NCBI RefSeq assembly: GCF_048820895.1
Contig: NZ_JBMERQ010000004.1
Location: 62,001 to 126,000 of the forward strand
Length of the DNA: 64,000 bases
Reading direction: 5' to 3'
Source: Cribrihabitans_A neustonicus
Lineage (GTDB): Bacteria; Pseudomonadota; Alphaproteobacteria; Rhodobacterales; Rhodobacteraceae
Positions 9,049 through 17,466 of the stretch are shown in pieces. Position numbers and translations under genes: made by a program. Under the pieces are notes generated by a model that was given only the letters and a program-made list of their open reading frames with translations, did no database searches and had not been told where the DNA came from. Within the stretch, counting starts at the first letter, position 1. The number at the start of each line of letters is the position of its first letter.

Positions 9049-9240
9049 CCGCGCGGCGGCGGCTCTGGTTCCCGGACCGCCGCCCCTTCCCCGCGGCAGG
9101 CGGAAAGCGGCAGTGCTGCCGCCGCCGCGGGGCTTTCATGGCGGGGCGCCCGCCATCGCCCCTTGCGAGCCGCCCCCCGGGCGCGCTATTCGGCAGTAGA
9201 CGCAAATACACTCATTCCCCGCTGACACAGGATTTCCGGT

Positions 9241-10227
9241 ATGACTTCGAACACCTCCGACGCGCCCTTCCATGACCGCATGCTGTCGCTGGGCCTGGCC
9301 CGGGTGGCCGAGCAGGCAGCGCTGGCCTCAGCCTCCCTGATCGGCCGCGGCGACGAAAAGGCCGCTGACCAGGCCGCCGTGAACGCCATGCGCGAGCAGC
9401 TCAACATGCTCGACATCGCAGGCGTCGTGGTCATCGGCGAGGGTGAGCGCGACGAGGCCCCGATGCTCTACATCGGCGAGGAAGTCGGCACCGGCAACGG
9501 CCCCGGCGTGGACATCGCGCTGGACCCGCTGGAAGGCACCACGCTGACCGCCAAGGACATGCCCAACGCGCTTACCGTGATCGCCATGGGCCCGCGCGGC
9601 TCGATGCTGCACGCACCCGACACCTACATGGACAAGCTGGCCATCGGTCCGGGCTTCGCCGAAGGCGTGGTGTCGCTGGAAATGTCCCCGCGCGAGCGGG
9701 TCGAGGCACTGGCCAAGGCCAAGGGCTGCGCGCCCTCCGACATCACCGTCTGCATCCTGGAGCGCCCCCGCCACGAGTCGATGATCGCCGAGGTGCGCGA
9801 GACCGGCGCCTCGATCCGGCTGATCACCGATGGTGACGTCGCAGGCGTCATGCACTGCGCCGAAGCCGAGGTGACCGGCATCGACATGTACATGGGCCAG
9901 GGCGGCGCCCCGGAAGGGGTGCTGGCGGCCGCGGCACTGAAATGCATGGGCGGGCAGATCTTCGGCCGCCTGCTGTTCCGCAACGACGACGAGAAAGCCC
10001 GCGCCGCCAAGGCCGGCATCACCGACCTCGACCGCATCTATTCCCGTGACGAGATGGTGACCCAGGACGTGATCTTTGCCGCCACCGGCGTCACCGGCGG
10101 CTCGCTGCTGCCGCGTATCAAGCGCCAGCCCGGCTGGGTCGAGACCACCACCCTCTTGATGCGCTCGAAAACCGGCTCGGTGCGCCGCATGTCCTACCGC
10201 ACCCCGCTGGCCCCGCATCACATGTAA
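9241..10227 (+). CDS. glpX: Class II fructose-1,6-bisphosphatase
   Basis: 328 residues. It hydrolyses fructose-1,6-bisphosphate to fructose-6-phosphate in gluconeogenesis. Family motifs include 'GEGERDEAPMLYIGEEVG' (metal/phosphate site), 'DPLEGTTLTAKDMPNALTVIA' and 'YMGQGGAPEGVLAAAALKCMGG'. The full length equals the GlpX norm (about 320-335). It starts about 190 bases after hom and is followed by a strong intrinsic terminator at 10306, so it ends a transcript. Confidence 0.95.
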   Translation: MTSNTSDAPFHDRMLSLGLARVAEQAALASASLIGRGDEKAADQAAVNAMREQLNMLDIAGVVVIGEGERDEAPMLYIGEEVGTGNGPGVDIALDPLEGTTLTAKDMPNALTVIAMGPRGSMLHAPDTYMDKLAIGPGFAEGVVSLEMSPRERVEALAKAKGCAPSDITVCILERPRHESMIAEVRETGASIRLITDGDVAGVMHCAEAEVTGIDMYMGQGGAPEGVLAAAALKCMGGQIFGRLLFRNDDEKARAAKAGITDLDRIYSRDEMVTQDVIFAATGVTGGSLLPRIKRQPGWVETTTLLMRSKTGSVRRMSYRTPLAPHHM

Positions 10228-10305
10228 GCGCCGGATGGAATCCGAACGCCCGGGAAGCGGCTTGCGCCGCTGCCTCCGGCGGGGATATTGAAGGCCACAA
10301 GAAGG

Positions 10306-10331
10306 GCCGGATCCGATTGGGTCCGGCTTTT
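10306..10331 (+). terminator. Intrinsic terminator after glpX
   Basis: GCCGGATCC pairs with GGGTCCGGC (one G-U pair) around a four-base GATT loop, followed by TTTT. Confidence 0.8.
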
Positions 10332-10345
10332 GCGTATGGGGGCAG

Positions 10346-12088
10346 ATGATGAGCTTTTTGGGCATTGAGCAATCCTTGAGCGGGCGCCGCTGGGTCGGCC
10401 CCGGGGTTGAAATGGACCGCGCCGCGGAGATGATGGCACAGCAGACCGGCCTGCCGCGCGCGGTCTGCCAGGTGCTTGCGCGCCGCGGCGTGCCCGCGCA
10501 TGAGGCGCAGGCCTTTCTGGAGCCCAAACTGCGCGACCTGCTGCCCGACCCGCGCAAGATGAAGGACATGGAGGCGGCGGCAGAGCGCTTCCTCGCGGCC
10601 GTGCGCCGCAAGGAGCGGATCGCGGTTTTTGCCGACTACGACGTCGACGGCGGCAGTTCCGCCGCGCTGCTTCTGGTCTGGCTGCGCGAAATGGGACTCT
10701 CCGCAACGCTCTACATCCCTGACCGCATCGACGAGGGCTACGGCCCCAACGTGCCGGCCATGCAGGAGCTGGCGGCCGCGCACGACCTGATCATCTGCGT
10801 CGATTGCGGCACCCTCAGCCACGAGCCGATCGCCGCCGCCAGAGGCGCAGATGTGATCGTGCTTGACCACCACTTGGGCGGCGAGACGCTGCCCGACTGC
10901 GTTGCCGTGGTAAACCCGAACCGGCAGGACGAAAGCGGCGACCTCGGCTATTTCTGTGCCGCGGGCGTGGTTTTCCTGATGCTGGCCGAGGCCGGCCGCC
11001 AGCTGCGCGCCGCCGGTGCGCGCGGGCCGGACCTGATGCAGCTCCTCGACCTGGTGGCACTGGCCACCGTGGCGGACGTGGCGCCGCTCATCGGTGCGAA
11101 CCGGGCCCTGGTGCGCCAGGGGCTGAAGGTAATGGCCGCGCGCAACCGCCCCGGGGTAGTCGCGCTGTCGGACGTGTCGCGGATGGATTCGGCGCCTGCT
11201 GCCTATCACCTCGGTTTCCTGCTCGGACCGCGGGTCAACGCGGGCGGGCGCATCGGCAAGGCCGACCTCGGCGCGCGCCTTCTCGCCACCGCCGACCCGC
11301 AGGAGGCGCAGGGCCTCGCTGCACGGCTCGATGAACTCAACACCGAGCGCCGCGAAATCGAAAACGCGGTGCGCGCCGCAGCGCTGGAGCAGGCAGAAGC
11401 CCGCGGGCTGGATGCGCCGCTGGTCTGGGCCGCGGGCGAAGGCTGGCATCCCGGCGTTGTGGGCATCGTCGCCTCGCGCCTGAAGGAAAGCGCCAACCGC
11501 CCCGCCGTGGTGATCGGCTTTGACGGCGACGAGGGCAAAGGGTCCGGCCGCTCGGTCTCCGGCGTCGATCTGGGCGCCGCGATCCAGAAGCTCGCCGCCG
11601 AAGGCCTGCTGGTGAAGGGCGGCGGCCACAAGATGGCGGCGGGCCTCACCGTGATGCGCGACAAGCTGGAACCGGCGATGGAGCGGCTCTCCGAGCTGCT
11701 CGCCAAACAGGGCGCGGGCCAGGGCGGCCCGGCCGACCTGAAGCTCGACGGCACCCTGATGCCCCGCGCTGTGAGCGTGGAACTGATCGGACAGATCGAA
11801 CAGGCGGGCCCCTTTGGCGCCGCCGCCCCCGCCCCGCGCTACGCGCTGCCCAATCTGCAGGTGCGCTTTGCCAAGCGCGTGGGTGAAAGCCACCTGAAGC
11901 TGTCGCTCAGCGACGGCATGGGCGGCGGAGTGGATGCAATCTGTTTCGGCGCCTTCGACAGCCCCCTGGGACCGCGGCTTTTGGAGCACGGCGGCGCGCG
12001 CTTCCACTTCGCAGGCCGCCTGGAAGTGAATACATGGGGCGGCCGCCAGAGCCCCCAGCTGCGCCTCGAAGACGCCGCCGAAGCGTGA
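10346..12088 (+). CDS. recJ: Single-stranded-DNA-specific exonuclease RecJ
   Basis: 580 residues. A 5'-3' single-strand exonuclease for recombination and mismatch or base-excision repair. The DHH-family motifs are present: 'ADYDVDGGSSAALL' (motif I, about residues 93-106), 'VDCGT' (II), 'LDHHLGG' (III, DHH) and the DHHA1 part 'GGGHKMAAG' near residue 433, followed by the OB-fold C-terminus. Two adjacent ATG codons (10346, 10349) can serve as start; the region before them is the glpX terminator. No operon partner follows; tRNA genes come next. Confidence 0.95.
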   Translation: MMSFLGIEQSLSGRRWVGPGVEMDRAAEMMAQQTGLPRAVCQVLARRGVPAHEAQAFLEPKLRDLLPDPRKMKDMEAAAERFLAAVRRKERIAVFADYDVDGGSSAALLLVWLREMGLSATLYIPDRIDEGYGPNVPAMQELAAAHDLIICVDCGTLSHEPIAAARGADVIVLDHHLGGETLPDCVAVVNPNRQDESGDLGYFCAAGVVFLMLAEAGRQLRAAGARGPDLMQLLDLVALATVADVAPLIGANRALVRQGLKVMAARNRPGVVALSDVSRMDSAPAAYHLGFLLGPRVNAGGRIGKADLGARLLATADPQEAQGLAARLDELNTERREIENAVRAAALEQAEARGLDAPLVWAAGEGWHPGVVGIVASRLKESANRPAVVIGFDGDEGKGSGRSVSGVDLGAAIQKLAAEGLLVKGGGHKMAAGLTVMRDKLEPAMERLSELLAKQGAGQGGPADLKLDGTLMPRAVSVELIGQIEQAGPFGAAAPAPRYALPNLQVRFAKRVGESHLKLSLSDGMGGGVDAICFGAFDSPLGPRLLEHGGARFHFAGRLEVNTWGGRQSPQLRLEDAAEA

Positions 12089-12192
12089 GTTATCAACGGC
12101 TTGCCGCCTGTGGATAAGAAAAATCGCAATTCCGTGATTTTCCTCTTGCGGGCCGCAGCCCTTCCCACTAAATACCCGCTCACGCACTGAGT

Positions 12193-12267
12193 GGCCCGTT
12201 CGTCTATCGGTTAGGACGCCAGGTTTTCAACCTGGAAAGAGGGGTTCGATTCCCCTACGGGCTGCCA
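12193..12267 (+). tRNA. tRNA-Glu (anticodon UUC), copy 1
   Basis: A 75-base cloverleaf including an encoded CCA. Acceptor GGCCCGU pairs with ACGGGCU (first pair G-U), the anticodon stem-loop is CCAGG TTTTCAA CCTGG with UUC at the anticodon position, and the T arm is GAGGGGTTCGATTCCCC-like. The discriminator is G. Confidence 0.95.
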
Positions 12268-12435
12268 CTTCTCCCCAGAGATACCCACACCGGACCGGCG
12301 CTGCATCGAGCGGCTTTTCCGTTTTGGCGTCAGTCACTTAGCCAAAATTTGAGCCGCAAAAAAACTTCTGCCTTCGGCAAAAATCCCCTTGCGCCCGCCC
12401 CGCGCAATCAGTAGAACCCGCCTCACGCACTGAGT

Positions 12436-12510
12436 GGCCCGTTCGTCTATCGGTTAGGACGCCAGGTTTTCAACCTGGAAAGAGGGGTTCGATTCCCCTA
12501 CGGGCTGCCA
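12436..12510 (+). tRNA. tRNA-Glu (anticodon UUC), copy 2
   Basis: Identical in sequence to the copy 243 bases upstream, with the same encoded CCA and the same immediate 5' flank. Confidence 0.95.
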
Positions 12511-13036
12511 CTTTCCCCTGATTTTGCAGCATTTCTTCGAACCGCAAACCCGGGCCTTGGTCAGCTTGGCTGCGAAATTCCGGCGGTATTTCAAGAACAC
12601 CCTCCCGCCGCCGCACCCTCGTCCTCCTGAATGCGGCGCTGACAAACATGCTGCCAATTCGGCCATGCGGAAACGCCCGGGCCGCCTGGGCTCTGCGCCT
12701 TTACCCCGAATAATCTGCCCTGCTGCCCGACAGCCTCGCGTCTGCGCTGCGGGACCGCTTCCACCGCCCGCATATGGGGATGCCGCCGGCCAGGCTGTTG
12801 GGGCGCGCGGGGGCGGTCAGCCGTGCCCGGAGGCTTACGTGAAAGCAATCGAGGGATTCGAGGACAGGAAAAAAGAGCGATCCCGCCGGATAGCGCCCGC
12901 AGCAACCGTGGGATGGGCGATGCCCGGTCAAAAGCGCGAAGTGCTTGCCGTCCCGTGGAACTGCCGGCGCTGCGCCTTCTCCGCCGAACTTACCGAGGCG
13001 GACGGCCAGGCCCTCTGCGCTGCGGCCGACCCGGAC
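12511..13036. other. 526-base stretch without a supported gene
   Basis: Between the second tRNA-Glu and the end of the diguanylate cyclase gene. Open frames run through it on both strands, but they lack ribosome sites, have no recognisable domain and show low-complexity Arg/Pro/Ala translation typical of GC-rich noise. It may hold the 3' end of the tRNA transcript; no terminator was clear. Confidence 0.5.
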
Positions 13037-14053
13037 TCAGCCCCCGGCGGCCCTGCCGCCGCTGCCGCCCTTCTCCATGCCGCCGCGGTAAAAACAGTGC
13101 TGTGCCCGGCCCGCCCGCTTGGCGGCATAAAGCGCGAGGTCGGCCTGGTTCAGCAGCGTCGCCGCGTCGGGGTATTGCTGCCAGGTCGAAAGTGTGGTGC
13201 CCGCGCTGGCCGATATCCGGCAGGTCTTGCCGGCGAAGGGGATCGGCTCCTCCAGGCGGCGGATCAGCCGCTGCGCCACTGCTTCCAGCTTGGTCTGGTC
13301 CAGAACGCCTTCGAGGATCATCACGAACTCGTCGCCGCCGACCCGGGCGATGGTGTCGGTCTGCCGCGTGCATTCCACCATGATCCGCGCGGCCTGCTGC
13401 AGCACGGCATCGCCCGCGGCATGGCCGAGCGTGTCGTTCACCTCCTTGAAGAAATCAAGGTCCACATGCATCAGAGCAAAATCCCGGCCGCTGCCAATCA
13501 GCCGGGCCAGCACGTGATCCATCGCGCGGCGGTTCTTCAGCCCGGTCAGCGTGTCGGTGAAAGCCTGCTCCTCGGCTGCGATCTTGGCACCCTGCAAGCG
13601 CAAATTGAGCTGGCGGGACGCCTCCATCGCGGCGGATTTCGCCTCCACCAAGTAGAGCATCTCAATGGTGAGGTCAGTGGGCGCGAAGTCCGCGCCGGTA
13701 AGATCGTAGTCGCGCACCGCCTCCAGCACGGAAATGCCAAATGACAGATTGATAAAGGCTCCCCCCGAGTCCGGCAGCGGCGCAAACACGCCCTTGAGGC
13801 CGGTCTGCGGCGCATCGCGGAAATGCAGGTGAAGCTTGCTGCCCGCGGTGCGCTCGAGATCCTCCATCGAGCGCACCCAGCGCGGCCGCGACAGGTCGAA
13901 CACGCGGAAGAAGCGCCGCCCTTCCCAACGGAGGCCCGGGCGCAGCTTGCGCAGCGTCGGCCCGGCCCGGGTAATGCGCCCCTTGGCGTCCACCATCGCA
14001 TGCATCGGGCAGACGGTATCGGCCAGCACGGCCAGCTCCTGCACCGTCATCAT
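13037..14053 (-). CDS. Diguanylate cyclase with HNOBA-like (PAS-type) sensor domain
   Basis: 338 residues. The N-terminal domain (about residues 10-115: CPMHAMVDAKGRITRAGPTL, then 'GRRFFRVFDLSRP') looks like the H-NOX-associated PAS-like HNOBA domain of soluble guanylate cyclases. A helical linker (residues 125-165) follows, then a GGDEF domain with the intact catalytic motif GGDEF at 239-243 and a product-inhibition I-site R230-Q-T-D233 five residues before it, so it should make c-di-GMP and be feedback-regulated. The start ATG overlaps the stop of the H-NOX-like gene (ATGA), so the two are translated together and probably form a sensor pair. Confidence 0.87.
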   Translation of the reverse strand: MMTVQELAVLADTVCPMHAMVDAKGRITRAGPTLRKLRPGLRWEGRRFFRVFDLSRPRWVRSMEDLERTAGSKLHLHFRDAPQTGLKGVFAPLPDSGGAFINLSFGISVLEAVRDYDLTGADFAPTDLTIEMLYLVEAKSAAMEASRQLNLRLQGAKIAAEEQAFTDTLTGLKNRRAMDHVLARLIGSGRDFALMHVDLDFFKEVNDTLGHAAGDAVLQQAARIMVECTRQTDTIARVGGDEFVMILEGVLDQTKLEAVAQRLIRRLEEPIPFAGKTCRISASAGTTLSTWQQYPDAATLLNQADLALYAAKRAGRAQHCFYRGGMEKGGSGGRAAGG

Positions 14054-14637
14054 AACGAATGCGCCCCCAGATCGAAGGCCCGCCCGGCGGCAAATTCGGT
14101 TTCCACGAGACTGATCGAAATCACTTCGGCATCGTCCTGGCTGCCGCTGTGGTCAAGGAAGACCAGGTCGCCGTAGTCATCGGCCATGGCACGCAATATT
14201 CCCATCATCACCCGGGCATAGCCAGGCAGGCCGGGCTGGCAGATGAGTTCGAACTGCCCCGGCGCCTGCTCCACCAGCTCCAGCCCCGGCAGCTCCAGAT
14301 CGGAAACCGCCAGCCGGGCCCGGTCCGGCAGGTCATCCAAAGAATGCAGGAAATCAACGTAGTTCACCCCGCCGAAGCGGAGCAGGCGCCGCAGCGCCTC
14401 AAGCTGAGGGTTGGAGACCAGAAAGGTGCCGAGATCTTCCAGCATACCGGGCAGCGGGCGCAGCAGCACCGCTTCCATCGCCGCCAGCATGCGGCTGGAC
14501 TGATCGTCGCTGTAATACAGCATCGCCTCGAAATCGGTGAAGCCGAGCCCCGCAGTATCCATCACCGCCTTCCAGCGGTCCGCGCCGTAGGTACTGGTCA
14601 CAAAAGCCTGGATCGCTCTGTTGATCAGACCGTGCAT
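14050..14637 (-). CDS. H-NOX-like (HNOB) domain protein lacking the haem-ligand histidine
   Basis: 195 residues, single domain. The start 'MHGLINRAIQAFVTSTYG' and the block 'FLHSLDDLPDRAR' (residues 96-108) align with the H-NOX/soluble guanylate cyclase beta haem domain. In animal sGC beta1 the same block reads 'FLQNLDALHDHL', where His105 binds haem; here that position is Pro104. The haem-propionate motif Y-x-S-x-R cannot be placed either; the region before 'ARVMMGIL' reads ICQPGLPGY. Canonical haem/NO binding is therefore doubtful unless the nearby His98 takes over. It is coupled to the following diguanylate cyclase, the usual partner class for bacterial H-NOX proteins. Confidence 0.8.
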   Translation of the reverse strand: MHGLINRAIQAFVTSTYGADRWKAVMDTAGLGFTDFEAMLYYSDDQSSRMLAAMEAVLLRPLPGMLEDLGTFLVSNPQLEALRRLLRFGGVNYVDFLHSLDDLPDRARLAVSDLELPGLELVEQAPGQFELICQPGLPGYARVMMGILRAMADDYGDLVFLDHSGSQDDAEVISISLVETEFAAGRAFDLGAHSL

Positions 14638-14831
14638 GTTCTGGCCCCTCTTTACCCATGCCTCAGTTTTGGCGCGTGTCTCTTAAAAAAGGCCCAACAA
14701 AACGTACCCGCAAGCGGATTTATTCACTTTTTGCAGCGCGTTCCGCAACAAGCCGCAACCGCGCGCCCGTTCCGGCGGCGGTATCTTGCTGGCGGGCCAG
14801 GACCTGTAGTGCACTGGAGACCACATGGAAG

Positions 14832-14866
14832 ACAAGCCCGCGGCGCGGCGCGGGCTTGTTTTCTTT
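14832..14866 (+). terminator. Strong hairpin followed by T-rich tract
   Basis: ACAAGCCCGCG (14832-14842) pairs perfectly with 14849-14859, followed by TTTTCTTT on the plus strand. No plus-strand gene lies upstream. It may serve as a terminator for the methyltransferase gene read from the other strand, or end an unannotated plus-strand RNA. Confidence 0.6.
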
Positions 14867-14892
14867 AATGGGGCGCCTCGGGGCCGGCGCGG

Positions 14893-16452
14893 TCAGAAAT
14901 CTGTAGGCGCGCCGCCCTCGGCCTTGCGGCGGGCCACGAAATCGGCCAGTTCCTCGCGGATGCCCGCGTCCATCGGCGGCGCCTCAAACTCGTTGACAAT
15001 CGCCTTGAACAGCTTGTGCGCGCGCTCCGCGGTCCAGGTGCCCCCCGCCGCCTCCCAGGCCTCGTAGTTGCGCCAGTCGCTCAGGAAAGGCTGGTAGAAA
15101 GCCTCGGTGTAGCGGTCCTGGGTATGCTGGATGCCGAAGAAATGCCCGTCGTTGCCGACCTCGCGGATCGCATCCAGCGCGATCTCGTCCGGCCCCGCGG
15201 CGGTGATCTGCGGCTGCATGTAGCGCTCGATCTGCTGCAGGATCTCGCAGTCCATGATGAACTTCTCGGGGCTCGCGATCAGCCCGCCTTCCAGCCAGCC
15301 GGCCGCGTGGTAGACCATGTTGGTGCCCGATTGAACCGCCGCCCAGAGCGAATTGGACGTCTCCCAGACCGCCTGCCCGTCCGGCACGTTGGCGGCACAG
15401 ACACCGGACGAGCGCATCGGCAGGCCGTAGAACCGCGCCATCTGCCCGGTCATCTGGGTCGACCGCATGTATTCCGGCGTGCCGAAGGCGGGCGCTCCGG
15501 TCTTCATATCGACGTTCGAGGTAAAGGTGCCGATCACGCAAGGCGTGCCTGGCCGGACGTATTGGAACAGGGCTATCGCGCAAAGGCTCTCAGCAATCGA
15601 CTGCGCCACCGCACCCGCCATCGTCACCGGCGCCATCGCGCCCGCGAGGGTGAAGGGCGAGACCACGATGGCCTGGCCGCGCCGCGCCAGCCGCAGGCAG
15701 CCGTCAATCATCGGGAAGTCGTGTTTCAGCGGCGAGGTGGAGTTGATGTTGGTATACATATGCGGGCGCGCCTCGAACTCCTCGTGGCTGAGCCCGCCCG
15801 CGATGCGCACCATCTCCATCACGTCCTCGACCCGCTCTTTGCCCAGCGAATAGGCGTGCATCACCTTGTCGGTGAGGGTCAGCTTGTCGAACAGCACATC
15901 CAGGTGCCGGGTCGAGGCATGCAGGTCCACCGGCTCCACCGGGTAGCCGCCCGCAAAGTGGATGCAATTGAAATACTGCGTCAGCTTGAGCAGATTGGCG
16001 CAATGTTCCCGGGTGCCGGGAACCTTCTTGCCCAGCTCCAAATCCCAGTAGTTCGGCGGTGAGGACACGTTGCCGAACAGCATGTGATTGCCGCCAAGGG
16101 GAAGCACGCGGTCCGGGTTGCGCGGCGTAATCGAGAATTCGCGTGGCGCCTTGCCGACCATCTCCATCACGAAATCGCGGTCCATCCTGACCAGCTCGCC
16201 CTCGACCTTCACGCCCGCCTGTTTGAAGATCTCCAGCGCCTCGGGGTTCAGGAACAGGACACCGATCTCCTCGAGAATGCGCATGGCGCCGTCGTGGATC
16301 GCCTGCACCGCATCCTCGCTCAGGGGTTCGGTGGGGCGGTCTATGTTGACCGGAATCTGCCAGGGCATTTGCTCCAGCACCGCACTGCCGCGCCGCGCCG
16401 CTGCCCCTGCCCTGCCGCCGCCGCGTTTTCTGCGAAGGCTTGTCTCTGCCAT
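14893..16452 (-). CDS. Trimethylamine methyltransferase (MttB) family protein, non-pyrrolysine type
   Basis: 519 residues from the ATG at 16452, preceded by AGGGGAGA; the open frame extends 30 codons further up without support. The sequence 'GAMRILEEIGVLFLNPEALEIFKQAGV' and the later 'GYPVEPVDLHASTRHLD', 'HMYTNINSTSPLKHD' and 'AAGWLEGGLIASPEKFIMD' are typical of the COG5598 MttB family. No in-frame amber codon is present, so it is not a pyrrolysine enzyme. Characterised non-pyrrolysine members demethylate quaternary amines such as glycine betaine onto a corrinoid protein. No corrinoid-protein gene is adjacent, so the methyl acceptor is unknown. The nearby carnitine locus would yield glycine betaine. 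Confidence 0.85.
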   Translation of the reverse strand: MAETSLRRKRGGGRAGAAARRGSAVLEQMPWQIPVNIDRPTEPLSEDAVQAIHDGAMRILEEIGVLFLNPEALEIFKQAGVKVEGELVRMDRDFVMEMVGKAPREFSITPRNPDRVLPLGGNHMLFGNVSSPPNYWDLELGKKVPGTREHCANLLKLTQYFNCIHFAGGYPVEPVDLHASTRHLDVLFDKLTLTDKVMHAYSLGKERVEDVMEMVRIAGGLSHEEFEARPHMYTNINSTSPLKHDFPMIDGCLRLARRGQAIVVSPFTLAGAMAPVTMAGAVAQSIAESLCAIALFQYVRPGTPCVIGTFTSNVDMKTGAPAFGTPEYMRSTQMTGQMARFYGLPMRSSGVCAANVPDGQAVWETSNSLWAAVQSGTNMVYHAAGWLEGGLIASPEKFIMDCEILQQIERYMQPQITAAGPDEIALDAIREVGNDGHFFGIQHTQDRYTEAFYQPFLSDWRNYEAWEAAGGTWTAERAHKLFKAIVNEFEAPPMDAGIREELADFVARRKAEGGAPTDF

Positions 16453-16611
16453 GCCGGTCTCCCCTTGATCCGAATTCCGCAAGTGCCGATTGCCATCCAC
16501 TCTGCCAATCCCACCCGCCGCAACCTGTCCGTTCCCGACCAAGGCTGTCGTTTTCGCGCGAAAATCCGGCGCTCGGGGATTTTTCTGTACACTTATGCCC
16601 AGTACGCCGCG

Positions 16612-16651
16612 AAAAAGAACCGGCGCACGGGAATCCTGCGCCGGTTCTTTT
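16612..16651 (-). terminator. Terminator after the HAD phosphatase gene
   Basis: A 14-base perfect stem (16614-16627 with 16637-16650) flanked by a run of A on one side and T on the other, so it can act in both directions. On the minus strand it follows the HAD gene by about 40 bases and precedes the methyltransferase gene. Confidence 0.85.
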
Positions 16652-16689
16652 GCCCCTGCCCGCCTCCGGCAGCGGGATACGGGGGCTTC

Positions 16690-17379
16690 TCAGCGGTCGA
16701 GCCAGGCCGGGATATGGCCGATGTCGGGCAGCACCGTATCGGCGTGCGGCGCCAGTTCGTCGTGCAGCGCCATGCCGGTCAGCACCGCAATCCGGAGCAT
16801 GCCGGCCGCCGCCCCGGCCTCCAGGTCGTGGCAGCTGTCGCCCACCATCACGGTACGCCCCGGGGCCACGCCTGTGGCAGCGCAGAACGCCAGCAGCGGC
16901 TGCGGATCCGGCTTTGCGCCATGGCCGCTGTCGCAGCCCGCAACAAAGGCAAAGCGGTCCAGCACGCCCGCCCGCTCCAGCTGGCTGCGCGCCGACAGTT
17001 CGGCGTCATTGGTCATCACGCCCAGCACCTTGCCGCGCGCCAGCAGCCCGTCGAGAAACTCCGCCAGCGGCACCGCGGGCGCCAGCTCGGCCTCCGCCGC
17101 GCTGAGCGCCAGGAAATCCGCCAGCTCCAGCGCGCTCATCGCAGGGACGAACGGCGCGAGCACCGCCGCCACTTCGTCGTTGGAACCGGCAATCACCAAA
17201 CTGTCGGGGTTGAAGGCCTTCCGCTCCAGATCATAGCTGATCACGGCCGCCATCGCCTCCTTGCGGGCACTGTCGCCCTCCGAAAGGCGCTCCAGCACCC
17301 CCGCGGCCCAGCCGTTCCAGGTGGCGGCAAAATCGAACAGGGTTCCGTCCTTGTCGAACAGGAAGGCATCAACGGGCAT
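16690..17379 (-). CDS. HAD-superfamily hydrolase, phosphoglycolate phosphatase-like
   Basis: 229 residues. Motif I 'FLFDKDGTLFDF' (residues 7-18, with the nucleophile Asp and general acid Asp), motif II 'LGVMTND', motif III Lys in 'CDSGHGAKPDPQPL' and motif IV 'VMVGDSCHDLEAGAAAGM' are all present. An alpha-helical cap of subclass I lies between I and II. This is a Gph-type phosphatase; phosphoglycolate is one possible substrate, but the cap decides specificity and this cannot be read. It is followed by its own terminator. The DUF3572 gene lies 87 bases upstream on the same strand. Confidence 0.82.
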   Translation of the reverse strand: MPVDAFLFDKDGTLFDFAATWNGWAAGVLERLSEGDSARKEAMAAVISYDLERKAFNPDSLVIAGSNDEVAAVLAPFVPAMSALELADFLALSAAEAELAPAVPLAEFLDGLLARGKVLGVMTNDAELSARSQLERAGVLDRFAFVAGCDSGHGAKPDPQPLLAFCAATGVAPGRTVMVGDSCHDLEAGAAAGMLRIAVLTGMALHDELAPHADTVLPDIGHIPAWLDR

Positions 17380-17466
17380 GAGGTGTCCTTTGTGCAGAAT
17401 GCCGCGGGCAGGATAAGCCTGGCGCGGGCTCAGCCGCGGCGCGCGGCCCTTACCGCCGCAACCCTA

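Larger units (their letters stand above)
12179..12513 (+). repeat. Tandem duplication carrying tRNA-Glu
   Basis: Bases 12179-12270 recur without change at 12422-12513 (92 bases, offset 243). The identical part covers the whole tRNA plus 14 bases before and three after it. The bases between the copies are not obviously related to the first flank, so the duplication has partly decayed or was limited to the tRNA unit. Confidence 0.85.

Noticed and set aside
10118..12187. A 689-codon minus-strand open frame across recJ
   Set aside because: Antisense shadow of recJ with no domain or ribosome site; recJ has full DHH motifs.
12524..13744. A 406-codon plus-strand open frame after the tRNA genes
   Set aside because: Its second half is antisense to the diguanylate cyclase gene, its first half is low-complexity, and there is no ribosome site or domain.
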